The notes: generated by a model not told the origin, from the sequence alone. Shown: positions 23,701 to 38,700, counted from the first letter of the stretch. The stretch: DNA of 64,000 bases from Allodiplogaster sudhausi (GCA_945643635.1 CALZFC010000058.1:2169001-2233000), one strand, 5' to 3'. Made by a program: numbers and translations.

Positions 23701-26700
23701 TGTTTGAGCTCGACAGGCTTGTCATCGACCTGCTTTGTCACATCCACTGGTGATTCCTGTTTCTCTTCTTCATTTCTTGCTGGTGCCGATTCCTCAGGTT
23801 TCCCTGGCGCCTGTCGAATCTTCCTCAAGTCGAATCCAGTAAATTCATAACTGTCAACAAGTACTTCGACTTCAATTGATGAGAACAGATGGGGTTTGCT
23901 GAAAAGAAGATCTACTTCAGCCTCAGTCTTTCCAATTTTCTCTGCGACCGAAACTTCTTCTTTTTGCATCAACTTCTCATCAGTCGCTATCTCGGGGGTA
24001 TCTTGAACCTGCTCAGGTTTTATTGCCTGTTCTGTCGGCAGACTCTCGACAGGCTTGTCATCGACCTGCTTTGCCTCCTCGACTGGTGCTTCTGGCTTCT
24101 TTTCGACGGTCTCTTCAGCCAACTCGGGTTTCTTCTCCTGTTCAACCTGCTTGAGCTCGACAGGCTTGTCATCGACCTGCTTTGCCTCCTCGACTGGTGC
24201 TTCTGGCTTCATTTCGACGGTCTCTTCAGCCAACTCGGGTTTCTTCTCCTGTTCAACCTTCTTGAGCTCGTCAGGCTTGTCATCGACCTGCTTTGCCTCC
24301 TCGACTGGTGCTTCTGGCTTCTTTTCGACGGTCTCTTCAGCCAACTCGGGTTTCTTCTCCTGTTCAACCTGCTTGAGCTCGTCAGGCTTGTCATCGACCT
24401 GCTTTGCCTCCTCGACTGGTGCTTCTGGCTTCTTTTCGACGGTCTCTTCAGCCAACTCGGGTTTCTTCTCCTGTTCAACCTGCTTGAGCTCGACAGGCTT
24501 GTCATCGACCTGCTTTGCCTCCTCGACTGGTGCTTCTGGCTTCTTTTCGACGGTCTCTTCTGCCAACTCGGGTTTCTTCTCCTGTTCAACCTGCTTGAGC
24601 TCGACAGGTTTGTCATCGACCTGCTTTGCCCCCTCGACTGGTGCTTCTGGCTTCTTTTCGACGGTCTCTTCAGCCAACTCATGTTTCTTCTCCTGTTCAA
24701 CCTGCTTGAGCTCGACAGGCTTGTCATCGACCTGCTTTGTCACATCCACTGGTGATTCCTGTTTCTCTTCTTCATTTCTTGCTGGTGCCGATTCCTCAGG
24801 TTTCCCTGGCGCCTGTCGAATCTTCTTCAAGTCGAATCCAGTAAATTCATAACTGTCAACAAGTACTTCGACTTCAATTGATGAGAACAGATGGGGTTTG
24901 CTGAAAAGAAGATCTACTTCAGCCTCAGTCTTTCCAATTTTCTCTGCGACCGAAACTTCTTCTTTTTGCATCAACTTCTCATCAGTCGCTATCTCGGGGG
25001 TTTCTTGAACCTGCTCAGGTTTTATTGCCTGTTCTGTCGGCAGACTCTCGACAGGCTTGTCATCGACCTGCTTTGCCTCCTCGACTGGTGCTTCTGGCTT
25101 CTTTTCGACGGTCTCTTCAGCCAACTCGGGTTTCTTCTCCTGTTCAACCTGTTTGAGCTCGACAGGCTTGTCATCGACCTGCTTTGCCTCCTCGACTGGT
25201 GCTTCTGGCTTCATTTCGACGGTCTCTTCAGCCAACTCGGGTTTCTTCTCCTGTTCAACCTTCTTGAGCTCGTCAGGCTTGTCATCGACCTGCTTTGCCT
25301 CCTCGACTGGTGCTTCTGGCTTCTTTTCGACGGTCTCTTCAGCCAACTCGGGTTTCTTCTCCTGTTCAACCTGCTTGAGCTCGACAGGCTTGTCATCGAC
25401 CTGCTTTGCCTCCTCGACTGGTGCTTCTGGCTTCTTTTCGACGGTCTCTTCTGCCAACTCGGGTTTCTTCTCCTCTTCAACCTGCTTGAGCTCGACAGGC
25501 TTGTCATCGACCTGCTTTGCCCCCTCGACTGGTGCTTCTGGCTTCTTTTCGACGGTCTCTTCAGCCAACTCATGTTTCTTCTCCTGTTCAACCTGCTTGA
25601 GCTCGACAGGCTTGTCATCGACCCGCTTTGTCACATCCACTGGTGATTCCTGTTTCTCTTCTTCATTTCTTGCTGGTGCCGATTCCTCAGGTTTCCCTGG
25701 CGCCTGTCGAATCTTCTTCAAGTCGAATCCAGTAAATTCATAACTGTCAACAAGTACTTCGACTTCAATTGATGAGAACAGATGGGGTTTGCTGAAAAGA
25801 AGATCTACTTCAGCCTCAGTCTTTCCAATTTTCTCTGCGACCGAAACTTCTTCTTTTTGCATCAACTTCTCATCAGTCGCTATCTCGGGGGTATCTTGAA
25901 CCTGCTCAGGTTTTATTGCCTGTTCTGTCGGCAGACTCTCGACAGGCTTGTCATCGACCTGCTTTGCCTCCTCGACTGGTGCTTCTGGCTTCATTTCGAC
26001 GGTCTCTTCAGCCAACTCGGGTTTCTTCTCCTGTTCAACCTTCTTGAGCTCGTCAGGCTTGTCATCGACCTGCTTTGCCTCCTCGACTGGTGCTTCTGGC
26101 TTCTTTTCGACGGTCTCTTCAGCCAACTCGGGTTTCTTCTCCTGTTCAACCTGCTTGAGCTCGTCAGGCTTGTCATCGACCTGCTTTGCCTCCTCGACTG
26201 GTGCTTCTGGCTTCTTTTCGACGGTCTCTTCAGCCAACTCGGGTTTCTTCTCCTGTTCAACCTGCTTGAGCTCGACAGGCTTGTCATCGACCTGCTTTGT
26301 CACATCCACTGGTGATTCCTGTTTCTCTTCTTCATTTCTTGCTGGTGCCGATTCCTCAGGTTTCCCTGGCGCCTGTCGAATCTTCTTCAAGTCGAATCCA
26401 GTAAATTCATAACTGTCAACAAGTACTTCGACTTCAATTGATGAGAACAGATGGGGTTTGCTGAAAAGAAGATCTACTTCAGCCTCAGTCTTTCCAATTT
26501 TCTCTGCGACCGAAACTTCTTCTTTTTGCATCAACTTCTCATCAGTCGCTATCTCGGGGGTTTCTTGAACCTGCTCAGGTTTTATTGCCTGTTCTGTCGG
26601 CAGACTCTCGACAGGCTTGTCATCGACCTGCTTTGCCTCCTCGACTGGTGCTTCTGGCTTCTTTTCGACGGTCTCTTCAGCCAACTCGGGTTTCTTCTCC

Positions 26701-29700
26701 TGTTCAACCTGCTTGAGCTCGACAGGCTTGTCATCGACCTGCTTTGCCTCCTCGACTGGTGCTTCTGGCTTCTTTTCGACGGTCTCTTCTGCCAACTCGG
26801 GTTTCTTCTCCTGTTCAACCTGCTTGAGCTCGACAGGCTTGTCATCGACCTGCTTTGCCCCCTCGACTGGTGCTTCTGGCTTCTTTTCGACGGTCTCTTC
26901 AGTAAACTCGGGTTTCTTCTCCTGTTCAACCTGCTTGAGCTCGACAGGCTTGTCATCGACCTGCTTTGTCACATCCACTGGTGATTCCTGTTTCTCTTCT
27001 TCATTTCTTGCTGGTGCCGATTCCTCAGGTTTCCCTGGCGCCTGTCGAATCTTCTTCAAGTCGAATCCAGTAAATTCATAACTGTCAACAAGTACTTCGA
27101 CTTCAATTGATGAGAACAGATGGGGTTTGCTGAAAAGAAGATCTACTTCAGCCTCAGTCTTTCCAATTTTCTCTGCGACCGAAACTTCTTCTTTTTGCAT
27201 CAACTTCTCATCAGTCGCTATCTCGGGGGTTTCTTGAACCTGCTCAGGTTTTATTGCCTGTTCTGTCGGCAGACTCTCGACAGGCTTGTCATCGACCTGC
27301 TTTGCCTCCTCGACTGGTGCTTCTGGCTTCTTTTCGACGGTCTCTTCAGCCAACTCGGGTTTCTTCTCCTGTTCAACCTGCTTGAGCTCGACAGGCTTGT
27401 CATCGACCTGCTTTGCCTCCTCGACTGGTGCTTCTGGCTTCTTTTCGACGGTCTCTTCAGCCAACTCGGGTTTCTTCTCCTGTTCAACCTGCTTGAGCTC
27501 GACAGGCTTGTCATCGACCTGCTTTGCCTCCTCGACTGGTGCTTCTGGCTTCTTTTCGACGGTCTCTTCAGCCAACTCGGGTTTCTTCTCCTGTTCAAAG
27601 TGCTTGAGCTCGACAGGCTTGTCATCGACCTGTTTTGCCTCCTCCACTGGTGATTCCTGTTTCTCTTCTTCATTTCTTGCTGGTGCCTTTTCCTCAGGTT
27701 TCCCTGGCGCCTGTCGAATCTTCTTCAAGTCGAATCCAGTAAATTCGTAACTGTCAACAAGTACTTCGACTTCAATTGATGAGAACAGATGGGGTTTGCT
27801 GAAAAGAAGATCTACTTCAGCCTCAGTCTTTCCAATTTTCTCTGCGACCGAAACTTCTTCTTTTTGCATCAACTTCTCATCAGTCGCTATCTCGGGGGTT
27901 TCTTGAACCTGCTCAGGTTTTATTGCCTGTTCTGTCGGCAGACTCTCGACAGGCTTGTCACCGACTTGTTCTACCTCCTCGACTGGTGCTTCTGGCTTCT
28001 TCTCGAAGGTCTCTTCAGACAGCACGGTTTTCTTTTCTTGTTCAACCTGCTTGAGCTCGACAGGCTTGTCATCGACCTGCTTTGCCCCCTCGACTGGTGC
28101 TTCTGGCTTCTTTTCGACGGTCTCTTCAGCCAACTCGGGTTTCTTCTCCTGCTCAACCTGCTTGAGCTCGACAGGCTTGTCATCGACCTGCTTTGCCTCC
28201 TCGACTGGTGCTTCTGGCTTCTTTTCGACGGTCTCTTCAGCCAACTCGGGTTTCTTCTCCTGTTCAACCTGCTTGAGCTCGACAGGCTTGTCATCGACCT
28301 GCTTTGCCTCCTCGACTGGTGCTTCTATCTTCTTTTTAACGGTCTCTTCAGCCAGCTCGGGTTTCTTCTCCTGTTCAACCAACTTAATCTCGACAGGCTT
28401 GTCATCGACCTGCTTTGCCTCCTCGACTGGTGCTTCTGGCTTCTTTTCGACGGTTTCATCAGCCAGCTCGGTTTTCTTCTCCTGTTCAGCCTTCTTGAGC
28501 TCGTCAGGCTTGTCATCGACCTGCTTTGCCTCCTCGACTGGTGCTGCTGGCTTCTTTTCGAAGGTCTCTTCAGCCAACTCGGGTTTCTTCTCCTGCTCAA
28601 CCTGCTTGAGCTCGACAGGCTTGTCATCGACCTGCTTTGCCTCCTCGACTGGTGCTTCTGGCTTCTTTTCGACGGTCTCTTCAGCCAACTCGTGTTTCTT
28701 CTCCTGCTCAACCTGCTTGAGCTCCACAGGCTTGTCATCGACCTGCTTTGCCTCCTCGACTGGTGCTTCTGGCTTCTTTTCGACGGTCTCTTCAGCCAAC
28801 TCGGGTTTCTTCTCCTGCTCAACCTGCTTGAGCTCGACAGGCTTGTCATCGACCTGCTTTGCCCCCTCCACTGGTGATTCCTGTTTCTCTTCTTCATTTC
28901 TTGCTGGTGCCGATTCCTCAGGTTTCCCTGGCGCCTGTCGAATCTTCTTCAAGTCGAATCCAGTAAATTCGTAACTGTCAACAAGTACTTCGACTTCAAT
29001 TGATGAGAACAGATGGGGTTTGCTGAAAAGAAGATCTACTTCAGCGTCAGTCTTTCCAATTTTCTCCGCGACCGACACTTCTTCTTCTTGCATCAACTTC
29101 TCATCTGTCACAATCTCGGGGGTTTCTTGAACCTGCTCAGGTTTTATTGCCTGTTCTATCGGCAGACTCTCGTCAGGACCGACTTGTTCTACCTCCTCGA
29201 CTGGTGCTGCTGGCTTCTTTTCGACGGTTTCTTCAGCCAGCTCGTTTTTCTTCTCCTGTTCAACCTGCTTGAGCTCGGCAGGCTTGTCATCGACCTGCTT
29301 TGCCCCCTCGACTGGTGCTTCTGGCTTCTTTTCGACGGTTTCATCAGCCAGCTCGGTTTTCTCCTCCTGTTCAACCTGCTTGAGCTCGACAGGCTTGTCA
29401 TCGACCTGCTTTGCCTCCTCGACTGGTGCTGCTGGCTTCTTTTCGACGGTTTCTTCAGCCAGCTCGTTTTTCTTCTCCTGTTCAACCTGCTTGAGCTCGA
29501 CAGGCTTGTCATCGACCTGCTTTGCCTCCTCGACTGGTGCTTCTGGCTTCTTTTCGACGGTCTCTTCAGCCAACTCGGGTTTCTTCTCCTGTTCAACCTG
29601 CTTGAGCTCGACAGGCTTGTCATCGACCTGCTTTGCCTCCTCGACTGGTGCTTCTATCTTCTTTTTAACGGTCTCTTCAGCCAGCTCGGGTTTCTTCTCC

Positions 29701-32700
29701 TGTTCAACCAACTTAATCTCGACAGGCTTGTCATCGACCTGCTTTGCCTCCTCGACTGGTGCTTCTGGCTTCTTTTCGACGGTTTCATCAGCCAGCTCGG
29801 TTTTCTTCTCCTGTTCAGCCTTCTTGAGCTCGTCAGGCTTGTCATCGACCTGCTTTGCCTCCTCGACTGGTGCTGCTGGCTTCTTTTCGAAGGTCTCTTC
29901 AGCCAACTCGGGTTTCTTCTCCTGCTCAACCTGCTTGAGCTCGACAGGCTTGTCATCGACCTGCTTTGCCTCCTCGACTGGTGCTTCTGGCTTCTTTTCG
30001 ACGGTCTCTTCAGCCAACTCGTGTTTCTTCTCCTGCTCAACCTGCTTGAGCTCCACAGGCTTGTCATCGACCTGCTTTGCCTCCTCGACTGGTGCTTCTG
30101 GCTTCTTTTCGACGGTCTCTTCAGCCAACTCGGGTTTCTTCTCCTGCTCAACCTGCTTGAGCTCGACAGGCTTGTCATCGACCTGCTTTGCCCCCTCCAC
30201 TGGTGATTCCTGTTTCTCTTCTTCATTTCTTGCTGGTGCCGATTCCTCAGGTTTCCCTGGCGCCTGTCGAATCTTCTTCAAGTCGAATCCAGTAAATTCG
30301 TAACTGTCAACAAGTACTTCGACTTCAATTGATGAGAACAGATGGGGTTTGCTGAAAAGAAGATCTACTTCAGCGTCAGTCTTTCCAATTTTCTCCGCGA
30401 CCGACACTTCTTCTTCTTGCATCAACTTCTCATCTGTCACAATCTCGGGGGTTTCTTGAACCTGCTCAGGTTTTATTGCCTGTTCTATCGGCAGACTCTC
30501 GTCAGGACCGACTTGTTCTACCTCCTCGACTGGTGCTGCTGGCTTCTTTTCGACGGTTTCTTCAGCCAGCTCGTTTTTCTTCTCCTGTTCAACCTGCTTG
30601 AGCTCGGCAGGCTTGTCATCGACCTGCTTTGCCCCCTCGACTGGTGCTTCTGGCTTCTTTTCGACGGTTTCATCAGCCAGCTCGGTTTTCTCCTCCTGTT
30701 CAACCTGCTTGAGCTCGACAGGCTTGTCATCGACCTGCTTTGCCTCCTCGACTGGTGCTTCTATCTTCTTTTTAACGGTCTCTTCAGCCAGCTCGGGTTT
30801 CTTCTCCTGTTCAACCAACTTAATCTCGACAGGCTTGTCATCGACCTGCTTTGCCTCCTCGACTGGTGCTTCTGGCTTCTTTTCGACGGTCTCTTCAGCC
30901 AACTCGGGTTTCTTCTCCTGCTCAACCTGCTTGAGCTCGACAGGCTTGTCATCGACCTGCTTTGCCCCCTCCACTGGTGATTCCTGTTTCTCTTCTTCAT
31001 TTCTTGCTGGTGCCGATTCCTCAGGTTTCCCTGGCGCCTGTCGAATCTTCTTCAAGTCGAATCCAGTAAATTCGTAACTGTCAACAAGTACTTCGACTTC
31101 AATTGATGAGAACAGATGGGGTTTGCTGAAAAGAAGATCTACTTCAGCGTCAGTCTTTCCAATTTTCTCCGCGACCGACACTTCTTCTTCTTGCATCAAC
31201 TTCTCATCTGTCACAATCTCGGGGGTTTCTTGAACCTGCTCAGGTTTTATTGCCTGTTCTATCGGCAGACTCTCGTCAGGACCGACTTGTTCTACCTCCT
31301 CGACTGGTGCTGCTGGCTTCTTTTCGACGGTTTCTTCAGCCAGCTCGTTTTTCTTCTCCTGTTCAACCTGCTTGAGCTCGGCAGGCTTGTCATCGACCTG
31401 CTTTGCCCCCTCGACTGGTGCTTCTGGCTTCTTTTCGACGGTTTCATCAGCCAGCTCGGTTTTCTCCTCCTGTTCAACCTGCTTGAGCTCGACAGGCTTG
31501 TCATCGACCTGCTTTGCCTCCTCGACTGGTGCTTCTATCTTCTTTTTAACGGTCTCTTCAGCCAGCTCGGGTTTCTTCTCCTGTTCAACCAACTTAATCT
31601 CGACAGGCTTGTCATCGACCTGCTTTGCCTCCTCGACTGGTGCTTCTGGCTTCTTTTCGACGGTTTCATCAGCCAGCTCGGTTTTCTTCTCCTGTTCAGC
31701 CTTCTTGAGCTCGTCAGGCTTGTCATCGACCTGCTTTGCCTCCTCGACTGGTGCTGCTGGCTTCTTTTCGAAGGTCTCTTCAGCCAACTCGGGTTTCTTC
31801 TCCTGCTCAACCTGCTTGAGCTCGACAGGCTTGTCATCGACCTGCTTTGCCTCCTCGACTGGTGCTTCTGGCTTCTTTTCGACGGTTTCTTCAGCCAGCT
31901 CGGTTTTCTTCTCCTGTTCAGCCTTCTTGAGCTCGTCAGGCTTGTCATCGACCTGCTTTGCCTCCTCGACTGGTGCTGCTGGCTTCTTTTCGAAGGTCTC
32001 TTCAGCCAACTCGGGTTTCTTCTCCTGCTCAACCTGCTTGAGCTCGACAGGCTTGTCATCGACCTGCTTTGCCTCCTCGACTGGTGCTTCTGGCTTCTTT
32101 TCGACGGTCTCTTCAGCCAACTCGTGTTTCTTCTCCTGCTCAACCTGCTTGAGCTCCACAGGCTTGTCATCGACCTGCTTTGCCTCCTCGACTGGTGCTT
32201 CTGGCTTCTTTTCGACGGTCTCTTCAGCCAACTCGGGTTTCTTCTCCTGCTCAACCTGCTTGAGCTCGACAGGCTTGTCATCGACCTGCTTTGCCCCCTC
32301 CACTGGTGATTCCTGTTTCTCTTCTTCATTTCTTGCTGGTGCCGATTCCTCAGGTTTCCCTGGCGCCTGTCGAATCTTCTTCAAGTCGAATCCAGTAAAT
32401 TCGTAACTGTCAACAAGTACTTCGACTTCAATTGATGAGAACAGATGGGGTTTGCTGAAAAGAAGATCTACTTCAGCGTCAGTCTTTCCAATTTTCTCCG
32501 CGACCGACACTTCTTCTTCTTGCATCAACTTCTCATCTGTCACAATCTCGGGGGTTTCTTGAACCTGCTCAGGTTTTATTGCCTGTTCTATCGGCAGACT
32601 CTCGTCAGGACCGACTTGTTCTACCTCCTCGACTGGTGCTGCTGGCTTCTTTTCGACGGTTTCTTCAGCCAGCTCGTTTTTCTTCTCCTGTTCAACCTGC

Positions 32701-35700
32701 TTGAGCTCGGCAGGCTTGTCATCGACCTGCTTTGCCCCCTCGACTGGTGCTTCTGGCTTCTTTTCGACGGTTTCATCAGCCAGCTCGGTTTTCTTCTCCT
32801 GTTCAACCTGCTTGAGCTCGGCAGGCTTGTCATCGACCTGCTTTGCCTCCTCGACTGGAGCTTCTATCTTCTTTTCAACGGTCTCTTCAGCCAGCTCAGT
32901 TTTCTTCTCCTGTTCAACCAACTTAATCTCGACAGGCTTGTCATCGACCTGCTTTGCCTCCTCGACTGGTGCTTCTGGCTTCTTTTCGACGGTTTCATCA
33001 GCCAGCTCGGTTTTCTTCTCCTGTTCAACCTGCTTGAGCTCGGCAGGCTTGTCATCGACCTGCTTTGCCTCCTCGACTGGTGCTTCTATCTTCTTTTCGA
33101 CGGTCTCTTCAGCCAGCTCGGTTTTCTTCTCCTGTTCAACCTTCTTGAGCTCGTCAGGCTTGTCATCGACCTGCTTTGCCTCCTCGACTGGTGCTTCTGG
33201 CTTCTTTTCGACGGTCTCTTCAGCCAACTCGGGTTTCTTCTCCTGTTCAACCTGCTTGAGCTCGACAGGCTTGTCATCGACCTGCTTTGCCTCCTCGACT
33301 GGTGCTTCTGGCTTCTTTTCGACGGTCTCTTCAGCCAAGTCGGGTTTCTTCTCCTGTTCAACCTGCTTGAGCTCGACAGGCTTGTCATCGACTTGTTTTG
33401 CCTCCTCCACTGGTGATTCCTGTTTCTCTTCTTCATTTCTTGCTGGTGCCGATTCCTCAGGTTTCCCTGGCGCCTGTCGTATCTTCTTCAAGTCGAATCC
33501 AGTAAATTCGTAACTGTCAACAAGTACTTCGACTTCAATTGATGAGAACAGATGGGGTTTGCTGAAAAGAAGATCTACTTCAGCGTCAGTCTTTCCAATT
33601 TTCTCCGCGACCGACACTTCTTCTTCTTGCATCAACTTCTCATCTGTCACAATCTCGGTAGTTTCTTGAACCTGCTCAGGTTTTATTGCCTGTTCTATCG
33701 GCAGACGCTCGTCAGGACCGACTTGTTCTACCTCCTCGACTGGTGCTTCTGGCTTCTTTTCGACGGTTTCATCTGCCAGCTCGGTTTTCTTCTCCTGTTC
33801 AACCTGCTTGAGCTCGACAGGCTTGTCATCGACCTGCTTTGCCTCCTCGACTGGTGCTTCTATCTTCTTTTCGACGGTCTCTTCAGCCAGCTCGGTTTTC
33901 TTCTCCTGTTCAACCTGCTTGAGCTCGGCAGGCTTGTCATCGACCTGCTTTGCCTCCTCGACTGGTGCTTCTATCTTCTTTTCAACGGTCTCTTCAGCCA
34001 GCTCAGTTTTCTTCTCCTGTTCAACCAACTTAATCTCGACAGGCTTGTCATCGACCTGCTTTGCCTCCTCGACTGGTGCTTCTGGCTTCTTTTCGACGGT
34101 CTCTTCAGCCAACTCGGGTTTCTTCTCCTGCTCAACCTGTTTGAGCTCGACAGGCTTGTCATCGAATTGCTTTGCCTCCTCGACTGGTGCTTCTGGCTTC
34201 TTTTCGACGGTCTCTTCAGCCAACTCGGGTTTCTTCTCCTGCTCAACCTGCTTGAGCTCGACAGGCTTGTCATCGACCTGCTTTGCCCCCTCCACTGGTG
34301 ATTCCTGTTTCTCTTCTTCATTTCTTGCTGGTGCCGATTCCTCAGGTTTCCCTGGCGCCTGTCGAATCTTCTTCAAGTCGAATCCAGTAAATTCGTAACT
34401 GTCAACAAGTACTTCGACTTCAATTGATGAGAACAGATGGGGTTTGCTGAAAAGAAGATCTACTTCAGCGTCAGTCTTTCCAATTTTCTCCGCGACCGAC
34501 ACTTCTTCTTCTTGCATCAACTTCTCATCTGTCACAATCTCGGTAGTTTCTTGAACCTGCTCAGGTTTTATTGCCTGTTCTATCGGCAGACGCTCGTCAG
34601 GACCGACTTGTTCTACCTCCTCGACTGGTGCTTCTGGCTTCTTTTTGACGGTCTCTTCAGCCAGCTCGGTTTTCTTCTCTTCTTCAACCTGCTTGAGCTC
34701 GACAGGCTTGTCATCGACCTGCTTTGCCTCCTCGACTGGTGCTTCTGGCTTCTTTTCGACGGTCTCTTCAGCCAACTCGGGTTTCTTCTCCTGTTCAACC
34801 TGCTTGAGCTCGACAGGCTTGTCATCGAATTGCTTTGCCTCCTCGACTGGTGCTTCTGGCTTCTTTTCGACGGTCTCTTCAGCCAACTCGGGTTTCTTCT
34901 CCTGTTCAACCTGCTTGAGCTCGACAGGCTTGTCATCGACCTGCTTTGCCTCCTCGACTGGTGCTTCTGGCTTCTTTTCGACGATCTCTTCAGCCAACTC
35001 GGGTTTCTTCTCCTGTTCAACCTGCTTGAGCTCGACAGGCTTGTCATCGACCTGCTTTGCCTCCTCGACTGGTGCTTCTGGCTTCTTTTCGACGGTCTCT
35101 TCAGCCAACTCGGGTTTCTTCTCCTGTTCAACCTGCTTGAGCTCGACAGGCTTGTCATCGACCTGTTTTGCCTCCTCCACTGGTGATTCCTGTTTCTCTT
35201 CTTCATTTCTTGCTGGAGCCGATTCCTCAGGTTTCCCTGGCGCCTGTCGAATCTTCTTCAAGTCGAATCCAGTAAATTCGTAACTGTCAACAAGTACTTC
35301 GACTTCAATTGATGAGAACAGATGGGGTTTGCTGAAAAGAAGATCTACTTCAGCGTCAGTCTTTCCAATTTTCTCCGCGACCGACACTTCTTCTTCTTGC
35401 ATCAACTTCTCATCTGTCACAATCTCGGGGGTTTCTTGAACCTGCTCAGGTTTTATTGCCTGTTCTATCGGCAGACTCTCGTCAGGACCGAGTTGTTCTA
35501 CCTCCTCGACTGGTGCTTCTGGCTTCTTTTCGACGGTTTCATCTGCCAGCTCGGTTTTCTTCTCCTGTTCAACCTGCTTGAGCTCGACAGGCTTGTCATC
35601 GACCTGCTTTGCCTCCTCGACTGGTGCTTCTATCTTCTTTTCGACGGTCTCTTCAGCCAGCTCGGTTTTCTTCTCCTGTTCAACCAACTTGATCTCGACA

Positions 35701-38700
35701 GGCTTGTCATCAACCTGCTTTGCCTCCTCGACTGGTGCTTCTGGCTTCTTTTCGACGGTCTCTTCAGCCAACTCGGGTTTCTTCTCCTGTTCAACCTGCT
35801 TGAGCTCGACAGGCTTGTCATCGAATTGCTTTGCCTCCTCGACTGGTGCTTCTGGCTTCTTTTCGACGGTCTCTTCAGCCAACTCGGGTTTCTTCTCCTG
35901 TTCAACCTGCTTGAGCTCGACAGGCTTGTCATCGACCTGCTTTGCCTCCTCGACTGGTGCTTCTGGCTTCTTTTCGACGATCTCTTCAGCCAACTCGGGT
36001 TTCTTCTCCTGTTCAACCTGCTTGAGCTCGACAGGCTTGTCATCGACCTGCTTTGCCTCCTCGACTGGTGCTTCTGGCTTCTTTTCGACGGTCTCTTCAG
36101 CCAACTCGGGTTTCTTCTCCTGTTCAACCTGCTTGAGCTCGACAGGCTTGTCATCGACCTGTTTTGCCTCCTCCACTGGTGATTCCTGTTTCTCTTCTTC
36201 ATTTCTTGCTGGAGCCGATTCCTCAGGTTTCCCTGGCGCCTGTCGAATCTTCTTCAAGTCGAATCCAGTAAATTCGTAACTGTCAACAAGTACTTCGACT
36301 TCAATTGATGAGAACAGATGGGGTTTGCTGAAAAGAAGATCTACTTCAGCGTCAGTCTTTCCAATTTTCTCCGCGACCGACACTTCTTCTTCTTGCATCA
36401 ACTTCTCATCTGTCACAATCTCGGGGGTTTCTTGAACCTGCTCAGGTTTTATTGCCTGTTCTATCGGCAGACTCTCGTCAGGACCGAGTTGTTCTACCTC
36501 CTCGACTGGTGCTTCTGGCTTCTTTTCGACGGTTTCATCTGCCAGCTCGGTTTTCTTCTCCTGTTCAACCTGCTTGAGCTCGACAGGCTTGTCATCGACC
36601 TGCTTTGCCTCCTCGACTGGTGCTTCTATCTTCTTTTCGACGGTCTCTTCAGCCAGCTCGGTTTTCTTCTCCTGTTCAACCAACTTGATCTCGACAGGCT
36701 TGTCATCAACCTGCTTTGCCTCCTCGACTGGTGCTTCTGGCTTCTTTTCGTCGGTTTCATCAGCCAGCTCGGTTTTCTTCTCCTCTTCAACCTGCTTGAG
36801 CTCGACAGGCTTGTCATCGACCTGCTTTGCCTCCTCGACTGGTGCTTCTGGCTTCTTTTTGACGGTCTCTTCAGCCAGCTCGGTTTTCTTCTCTTGTTCA
36901 ACCTGCTTGAGCTCGACAGGCTTGTCATCGACCTGCTTTGCCTCCTCGACTGGTGCTTCTGGCTTCTTTTCGACGGTCTCTTCAGCCAACTCGGGTTTCT
37001 TCTCCTGTTCAACCTGCTTGAGCTCGACAGGCTTGTCATCGACCTGCTTTGCCTCCTCGACTGGTGCTTCTGGCTTCTTTTCGACGGTCTCTTCAGCCAA
37101 CTCGGGTTTCTTCTCCTGTTCAACCTGCTTGAGCTCGACAGGCTTGTCATCGACCTGCTTTGCCTCCTCGACTGGTGCTTCTGGCTTCTTTTCGACGATC
37201 TCTTCAGCCAACTCGGGTTTCTTCTCCTGTTCAACCTGCTTGAGCTCGACAGGCTTGTCATCGACCTGCTTTGCCTCCTCGACTGGTGCTTCTGGCTTCT
37301 TTTCGACGGTCTCTTCAGCCAACTCGGGTTTCTTCTCCTGTTCAACCTGCTTGAGCTCGACAGGCTTGTCATCGACCTGTTTTGCCTCCTCCACTGGTGA
37401 TTCCTGTTTCTCTTCTTCATTTCTTGCTGGAGCCGATTCCTCAGGTTTCCCTGGCGCCTGTCGAATCTTCTTCAAGTCGAATCCAGTAAATTCGTAACTG
37501 TCAACAAGTACTTCGACTTCAATTGATGAGAACAGATGGGGTTTGCTGAAAAGAAGATCTACTTCAGCCTCAGTCTTTCCAATTTTCTCCGCTACCGACA
37601 CTTCTTCTTCTTGCATCAACTTCTCATCAGTCGCTATCTCGGGGGTTTCTTGAACCTGCTCAGGTTTTATTGCCTGTTCTGTCGGCAGACTCTCGACAGG
37701 CTTGTCACCCACTTGTTCTACCTCCTCGACTGGTGCTTCTGTCTTCTTCTCGAAGGTCTCTTCAGACAGCACGGTTTTCTTCTCTTGTTCAACCTGCTTG
37801 AGCTCGACAGGCTTGTCGTCGACCTGCTTTGCCTCCTCGACTGGTGCTTCTGGCTTCTTTTCGACGGTCTCTTCTGCCAACTCGGGTTTCTTCTCCTGTT
37901 CAACCTGCTTGAGCTCGACAGGCTTGTCATCGACCTGCTTTGCCTCCGCGACTGGTGCTTCTGGCTTCTTTTCGACGGTCTCTTCAGCCAACTCGGGTTT
38001 CTTCTCCTGTTCAACCTGCTTGAGCTCGACAGGCTTGTCATCGACCTGTTTTGCCTCCTCCACTGGTGATTCCTGTTTCTCTTCTTCATTTCTTGCTGGT
38101 GCCGATTCCTCAGGTTTCCCTGGCGCCTGTCGAATCTTCTTCAAGTCGAATCCAGTAAATTCGTAACTGTCAACAAGTACTTCGACTTCAATTGATGAGA
38201 ACAGATGGGGTTTGCTGAAAAGAAGATCTACTTCAGCCTCAGTCTTTCCAATTTTATCCGCGACCGACACTTCTTCTTCTTGCATCAACTTCTCATCTGT
38301 CACAATCTCGGGGGTTTCTTGAACCTGCTCAGGTTTTATTGCCTGTTCTATCGGCAGACTCTCGACAGGCTTGTCATCGACCTGCTTTGCCTCCTCGACT
38401 ATTGCTTCTGGCGTCTTTTCGACGGTCTCTTCAGCCAACTCGGGTTTCTTCTCCTGCTCAACCTGCTTGAGCTCGACAGGCTTGTCACCGACTTGTTCTA
38501 CCTCCTCGACTGGTGCTTCTGGCTTCTTCTCGACGGTCTCTTCAGCCAACTCGGGTTTCTTCTCCTGTTCAACCTGCTTGAGCTCGTCAGGCTTGTCATC
38601 GACCTGCTTTGCCTCCTCGACTGGTGCTTCTGTCTTCTTCTCGAAGGTCTCTTCAAACAGCACGGTTTTCTTCTCTTGTTCAACCTGCTTGAGCTCGACA

